From Siminovitchia sediminis (GTDB taxonomy: Bacteria > Bacillota > Bacilli > Bacillales > Bacillaceae_C), in NCBI RefSeq assembly GCF_042680885.1, contig NZ_JBHUEO010000032.1, forward strand, positions 31,031 to 95,030: a DNA stretch of 64,000 bases. Reading direction: 5' to 3'. This document shows, one piece after another, positions 60,836-64,000 of the stretch; within the stretch, counting starts at the first letter, position 1; every line of letters starts with the position of its first letter. A program made the translations under genes and the position numbers. The notes under the pieces are model-generated. The model saw nothing but the letters and a program-made list of their open reading frames with translations. It searched no databases and was not told the origin of the DNA.

Positions 60836-61060
60836 AGTTTAAATTCATTATATTAAATTAAGATTTTAAAAACATCGTCAAATCTGTATGAACTTTTTAA
60901 ATTCAATTTATACAATTTGAAAAGAAATCGGCAGCTCTCTCTATGTCTTGTTACCTGGATTGTGGGTACTGGCTTTAAAAGATTTAATTTGGAATCTGGG
61001 TTTTGCGATTTGAAAACGGGGATTGCAGTTTGGCGTTCCGCTTTTAAACCGCTTTTCGCG

Positions 61061-62220
61061 CTTTGAAATCGGAATTCGCGCTTTGAACTTGGTTTTCGCG
61101 CTTTGAAATTGGAGTTCGTGCTTTGAAATTGGAGTTCGTGCTTTGAATTCGATTTTCGCACTTTGAATTCGATTTTCGCGCTTTGAAATTGGTTTTCGCG
61201 CTTTGAATCGGGAATTCGCCCTTTGAACTTGGTTTTCGCGCTTTGAATCGGGAATTCGCCCTTTGAACTTGGTTTTCGCGCTTTGAACTTGGTTTTCGCG
61301 CTTTGAAACCGGGTTTCGCGCTTTGAATCGGGAATTCGCCCTTTGAAACCGGGTTTCGCGCTTTGAAATTGGAGTTCGCGCTTTGAAATTGGTTTTCGCG
61401 CTTTGAATCGGGAATTCGCCCTTTGAATCGGGAATTCGCGCTTTGAATCGGGAATTCGCGCTTTGAAATCGGAATTCGCGCTTTGAAATCGGAATTCGCG
61501 CTTTGAAATCGGAATTCGCGCTTTGAAATCGGAATTCGCGCTTTGAATTCGATTTTCGCGCTTTGAAACTGGAATTCGCACTTTGAATCGGGAATTCGCG
61601 CTTTGAATCGGGAATTCGCGCTTTGAATCGGGAATTCGCGCTTTGAATCGGGAATTCGCGCTTTGAAATCGGAATTCGCGCTTTGAAATCGGAGTTCGCA
61701 CTTTGAAATTGGTTTTCGCGCTTTGAATCGGGAATTCGCCCTTTGAATTCGATTTTCGCGCTTTGAATTCGATTTTCGCGCTTTGAATTCGATTTTCGCG
61801 CTTTGAAACTGGTTTTCGCACTTTGAATCGGGAATTCGCCCTTTGAATCGGGAATTCGCGCTTTGAAATCGGAGTTCGCACTTTGAACTTGGTTTTCGCG
61901 CTTTGAATCGGGAATTCGCGCTTTGAAATCGGAGTTCGCACTTTGAACTTGGTTTTCGCGCTTTGAATCGGGAATTCGCGCTTTGAAATCGGAGTTCGTG
62001 CTTTGAAATCGGAGTTCGCACTTTGAACTTGGTTTTCGCGCTTTGAATCGGGAATTCGCGTTTTGAATTCGAGTTTCGCGCTTTGAATCGGGAATTCGCG
62101 CTTTGAACTTGGTTTTCGCGCTTTGAATCGGGAATTCGCCCTTTGAACTTGGTTTTCGCGCTTTGAAACTGGAATTCGCGCTTTGAAATCGGAATTCGCG
62201 CTTTGAATTCGATTTTCGCT
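61061..62220. repeat. Tandem array of 58 uninterrupted 20-bp repeats
   Basis: Each unit starts CTTTGAA and ends TTCGCG (rarely TTCGCC/CA/TG), with a variable 5-8 bp middle drawn from a small set: ATCGGGA, AATCGGA, ACTTGGT, ATTCGAT, AATTGGT, AACTGGA, AACCGGG and similar. The period is exactly 20 with no indel over 1160 bp; degenerate units flank it at about 60990-61060 and 62221-62230. Triplets of units repeat as 60-bp blocks (61861-61920 equals 61921-61980). Because 20 is not a multiple of 3, all three minus-strand frames stay open and give the same 20-residue repeat, so long frames here are not proof of coding. It lies between terminated genes and is best called an intergenic minisatellite. 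Confidence 0.92.
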
Positions 62221-62253
62221 CTTTGCATTTTTTAAAGAGTATCCAGCAAAAAA

Positions 62254-62284
62254 CAAGTGTCACATGTGGCCATGTGAACACTTG
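62254..62284 (-). terminator. Strong terminator after the second M24 hydrolase
   Basis: On the minus strand CAAGTGTTCACATG / CATGTGACACTTG stem (one bulge) closed by a GCCA loop and followed by TTTTTT. It isolates the repeat array from the gene at 62304. Confidence 0.9.
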
Positions 62285-62303
62285 CTCTTTTTTCATCGTA
62301 TGC

Positions 62304-63491
62304 TTACGCAAGGCGAATATTCGGCTGGATGAGCAATTCCCTCGGAAAATCAGCCAGTACTTCGCATCCATTTTCTGTTACGCGGAACGATTCACTGATT
62401 TCTATACCGACATTATCCAGCCAAATGCCGGGAATTAGATGAAATGTCATATTCGGCTTCAAGATCGTGTAATCGCTCGGCCTGAGGCTTGCTGTATGCT
62501 CACCCCAATCAGGCGGATAATTCAAACCAATAGAGTATCCGAGGCGGGACTCTTTTTTAATTCCGCTTTTCTCAATGGACTTTCTCCAAATCAGTTCAAC
62601 TTCCTCACATGTCATGCCGGGTTTGATCGCATCCAAAGCAGTATTCAATCCTTCTATGACAACAGAAGCAATATACTGCAGCTGGTCAGTCGGCTTGCCT
62701 ACTACTACGGTCCTGGCTAAAGGAGAGTGGTATCTTTTATAACAGCCGGCCAACTCAATAATAACCGGGTCTCCGTCTTGAAACACCTCATCTGTCCAGG
62801 TTAAATGGCAGGCCGATGTTTTTTCGCCTGTCGGAAGAAGAGGTACAATGGATGGGTAGTCCCCTCCAAAATCTTCGGTCCCGCTGATTTGGGCATGAGA
62901 AATCGCCGCAACGACATCACATTGCCGCACCCCTTCATTGATCGAATCCACAGCCGCTCCCATTGCCTTTTCTGCAATTTTTGCTGCTCTTTTAATATAT
63001 TCAATTTCTTTATCAGACTTAACAATACGGACCCAGTTGACCAAATTCGTTCCATCCTTCAATGTTGCGTTTGGGAGACCGTTCATCAGCTGGACATAAT
63101 TTTTTGCCGTAAAATAATAGGCATCCATTTCTACACCGATGACTCGTTTGTCCTGCTTTTTCTCCCTTAACACATCACAGACAAAATCCATCGGATGTTT
63201 GACGGTAGATTGTACATAGTCATCGTCATAAGGAATAATATGATCATCATCGAGCCATGAAGTATGTTTAGCCGCGCTGGCATCCTGCCCCCGCCCGATC
63301 CAATATGGCTGATCTTCATCAATGATGACAACCAGCAATTGATGAACATAAAAAGACCATGCATTGTATCCGGTTAAATAGCTCATATTGGCCGGATCTG
63401 TCACAAGCAGAACATCCATTCCTTCCGCAACCATCCGCTGCTTTGTTTTGTCAAGCCTCTCCCTATACTCCAAAATATTAAACGATAACAA
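62304..63491 (-). CDS. M24 family hydrolase, second probable ectoine hydrolase
   Basis: About 395 residues, close paralogue of the protein at 59611 over its whole length: GMDVLLVTDPANMSYLTGYN, GGDYPSIVPLLPTGEKTSAC, HLTWTDEVFQDGDPVIIELA, GYSIGLNYPPDWGEHTASLR and FHLIPGIWLDNVGIEISESF. TTG at 63491 was chosen because AAGGAAGG lies about 7 bases upstream and the N terminus then aligns with the paralogue; ATG 63497 is an alternative. The ABC ATPase gene lies upstream on the same strand but a terminator at 63652 separates them. The two copies may act on ectoine and hydroxyectoine or a related ring (inference). Confidence 0.83.
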   Translation of the reverse strand: MLSFNILEYRERLDKTKQRMVAEGMDVLLVTDPANMSYLTGYNAWSFYVHQLLVVIIDEDQPYWIGRGQDASAAKHTSWLDDDHIIPYDDDYVQSTVKHPMDFVCDVLREKKQDKRVIGVEMDAYYFTAKNYVQLMNGLPNATLKDGTNLVNWVRIVKSDKEIEYIKRAAKIAEKAMGAAVDSINEGVRQCDVVAAISHAQISGTEDFGGDYPSIVPLLPTGEKTSACHLTWTDEVFQDGDPVIIELAGCYKRYHSPLARTVVVGKPTDQLQYIASVVIEGLNTALDAIKPGMTCEEVELIWRKSIEKSGIKKESRLGYSIGLNYPPDWGEHTASLRPSDYTILKPNMTFHLIPGIWLDNVGIEISESFRVTENGCEVLADFPRELLIQPNIRLA

Positions 63492-63651
63492 ACCCATCCC
63501 TTCCTTCACTTGTTTAAAATGTATTGAAATTAGATGTTTATAGCGGTGTCGCCTGGCCACAGCCAAACATTGCATTAAGTCCCCCCGGAAGAACAGGGCA
63601 TCCTTAGTGAGCAATAGTGGTTTCAAAGGATTGAGACGTCCTAGGAGGATG

Positions 63652-63680
63652 TACAAAAAACTGTCCGTCAGAGCCGGACA
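63652..63680 (-). terminator. Terminator after the ABC ATPase gene
   Basis: TGTCCG / CGGACA stem with a 7-nt loop followed on the minus strand by GTTTTTTG, about 57 bp after the ATPase stop. Confidence 0.75.
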
Positions 63681-63736
63681 ATGCAATGCTGCTTTAATAT
63701 AAATATCTATGATATGAAATAGGAATCCTTTCTTTC

Positions 63737-64000
63737 TTATGAAAATTGGGAATCCCTGTGGAATCTCTTTAAAAATACTTTCAATCTATCGGTCTTTGGA
63801 TTTTCCAACACCTGTTTGGGCGGTCCCTGCTCCACAATCTTTCCTTTGTCTATAAAAACAATCCGATCGGAAATCTCACGGGCAAAATCCATTTCATGTG
63901 TTACCAAAATCATCGTCATATTGCTCGTATGGGCGATGTCCTTGATGACATTAAGCACTTCCCCGACCAGCTCGGGGTCCAGAGCGGAGGTCACTTCGTC
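63737..64000 (-). CDS. Polar amino acid / ectoine-type ABC transporter ATPase, C-terminal part (truncated by window edge)
   Basis: The last 87 residues of an ABC ATPase: DEVTSALDPELVGEVLNVIK (Walker B end and D-loop), ILVTHEMDFAREISDRIVFI (H-loop histidine) and GKIVEQGPPKQVLENPKTDR. This is typical of the GlnQ/HisP group, which includes EhuA of the ectoine/hydroxyectoine importer. The Walker A region and the permease genes lie beyond the right edge. Next to two M24 ectoine-hydrolase-like genes, an Ehu-type role is plausible but not shown. Confidence 0.85.
   Translation of the reverse strand, partial: DEVTSALDPELVGEVLNVIKDIAHTSNMTMILVTHEMDFAREISDRIVFIDKGKIVEQGPPKQVLENPKTDRLKVFLKRFHRDSQFS

Noticed and set aside
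61061..62220. CRISPR array
   Set aside because: Units are contiguous 20-bp direct repeats with no unique spacers of 30-40 bp, and no cas genes are present.
60853..62371. Three overlapping long minus-strand frames of 394-476 codons across the repeat array
   Set aside because: They exist because a 20-bp unit without stops stays open in all three frames. None has a convincing start with a ribosome binding site, one begins inside the neighbouring hydrolase gene, and a strong terminator lies just upstream of the array.
1..64000. Prophage or intact insertion sequence
   Set aside because: No integrase, transposase, terminase or paired terminal inverted repeats were recognised anywhere in the window.

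Overview
The window looks like a chromosomal stretch of a low-GC, spore-forming Bacillaceae-type Firmicute. The signs are Bacillus-style ribosome binding sites with many TTG/GTG starts, CcpA-type cre boxes, a small Sda-like sporulation checkpoint protein, and families common in bacilli (YtcJ amidohydrolases, RraA, KipI/KipA-type PxpB/PxpC, BCCT). No rRNA, phage, CRISPR or complete insertion sequence was seen. Almost every gene concerns uptake and breakdown of nitrogenous compounds: amides, hydantoin-like rings, amines, betaines and ectoines.

1-11.7 kb: a sigma-54 activator (cut by the left edge) faces a perfect -24/-12 promoter with palindromic activator sites. This promoter precedes an M20 carbamoylase, a YtcJ-type amidohydrolase and an SSS symporter. 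A second sigma-54 promoter precedes another YtcJ-type amidohydrolase and an APC permease, followed by a class III aminotransferase and an RraA-like protein. 11.7-27.4 kb (minus strand): hyuB/hyuA, pxpC/pxpB with their own CBS-PAS-AAA+ sigma-54 activator (third sigma-54 promoter), a TAXI-TRAP transporter, two chromate-transporter half proteins, a ROK regulator and a MerR-methyltransferase regulator. The TRAP permease is frameshifted at a nine-base homopolymer, and its binding protein appears to be circularly permuted. 27.5-35 kb: a third YtcJ amidohydrolase with a PotD-like lipoprotein, then an APC permease, a class III aminotransferase and a GabD-like dehydrogenase.

35-53 kb is a selenium island. 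A reductase operon of the glycine/sarcosine/betaine type runs grdE/I-grdB/H-TSUP permease-trxB-grdC-trxA-grdA, with selenocysteine in GrdA and GrdB/H. It is followed by a LysR regulator, a TSUP permease, and a yedE / selenocysteine-containing TusA-YedF-like protein / LysR cluster. The complete decoding set is also present: selB, tRNA-Sec, selA and a selenocysteine-containing selD. Four selenoproteins are therefore encoded, each read through an in-frame TGA with a nearby hairpin. The GrdE-family protein lacks the cysteine that becomes the pyruvoyl group in glycine reductase, which points to betaine reductase (GrdI/GrdH). No grdD is visible. A conserved LysR-type box plus -35/-10 promoter occurs upstream of three transcription units and defines a small local regulon.

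53-64 kb: a probable ectoine/hydroxyectoine catabolic operon: aminotransferase, BCCT transporter, aldehyde dehydrogenase, M20 deacylase, ornithine-cyclodeaminase-like protein and M24 ectoine hydrolase. A 1.16-kb array of 58 uninterrupted 20-bp repeats separates it from a second M24 hydrolase and the end of a polar amino acid/ectoine-type ABC ATPase at the right edge.

Inferred physiology: compatible solutes and amide/lactam compounds are imported and opened to amines and amino acids, which are then transaminated and oxidised. Betaine (or a related compound) can be reduced by the selenoenzyme system as an anaerobic electron sink. All assignments are from reading the sequence; no database search was run.
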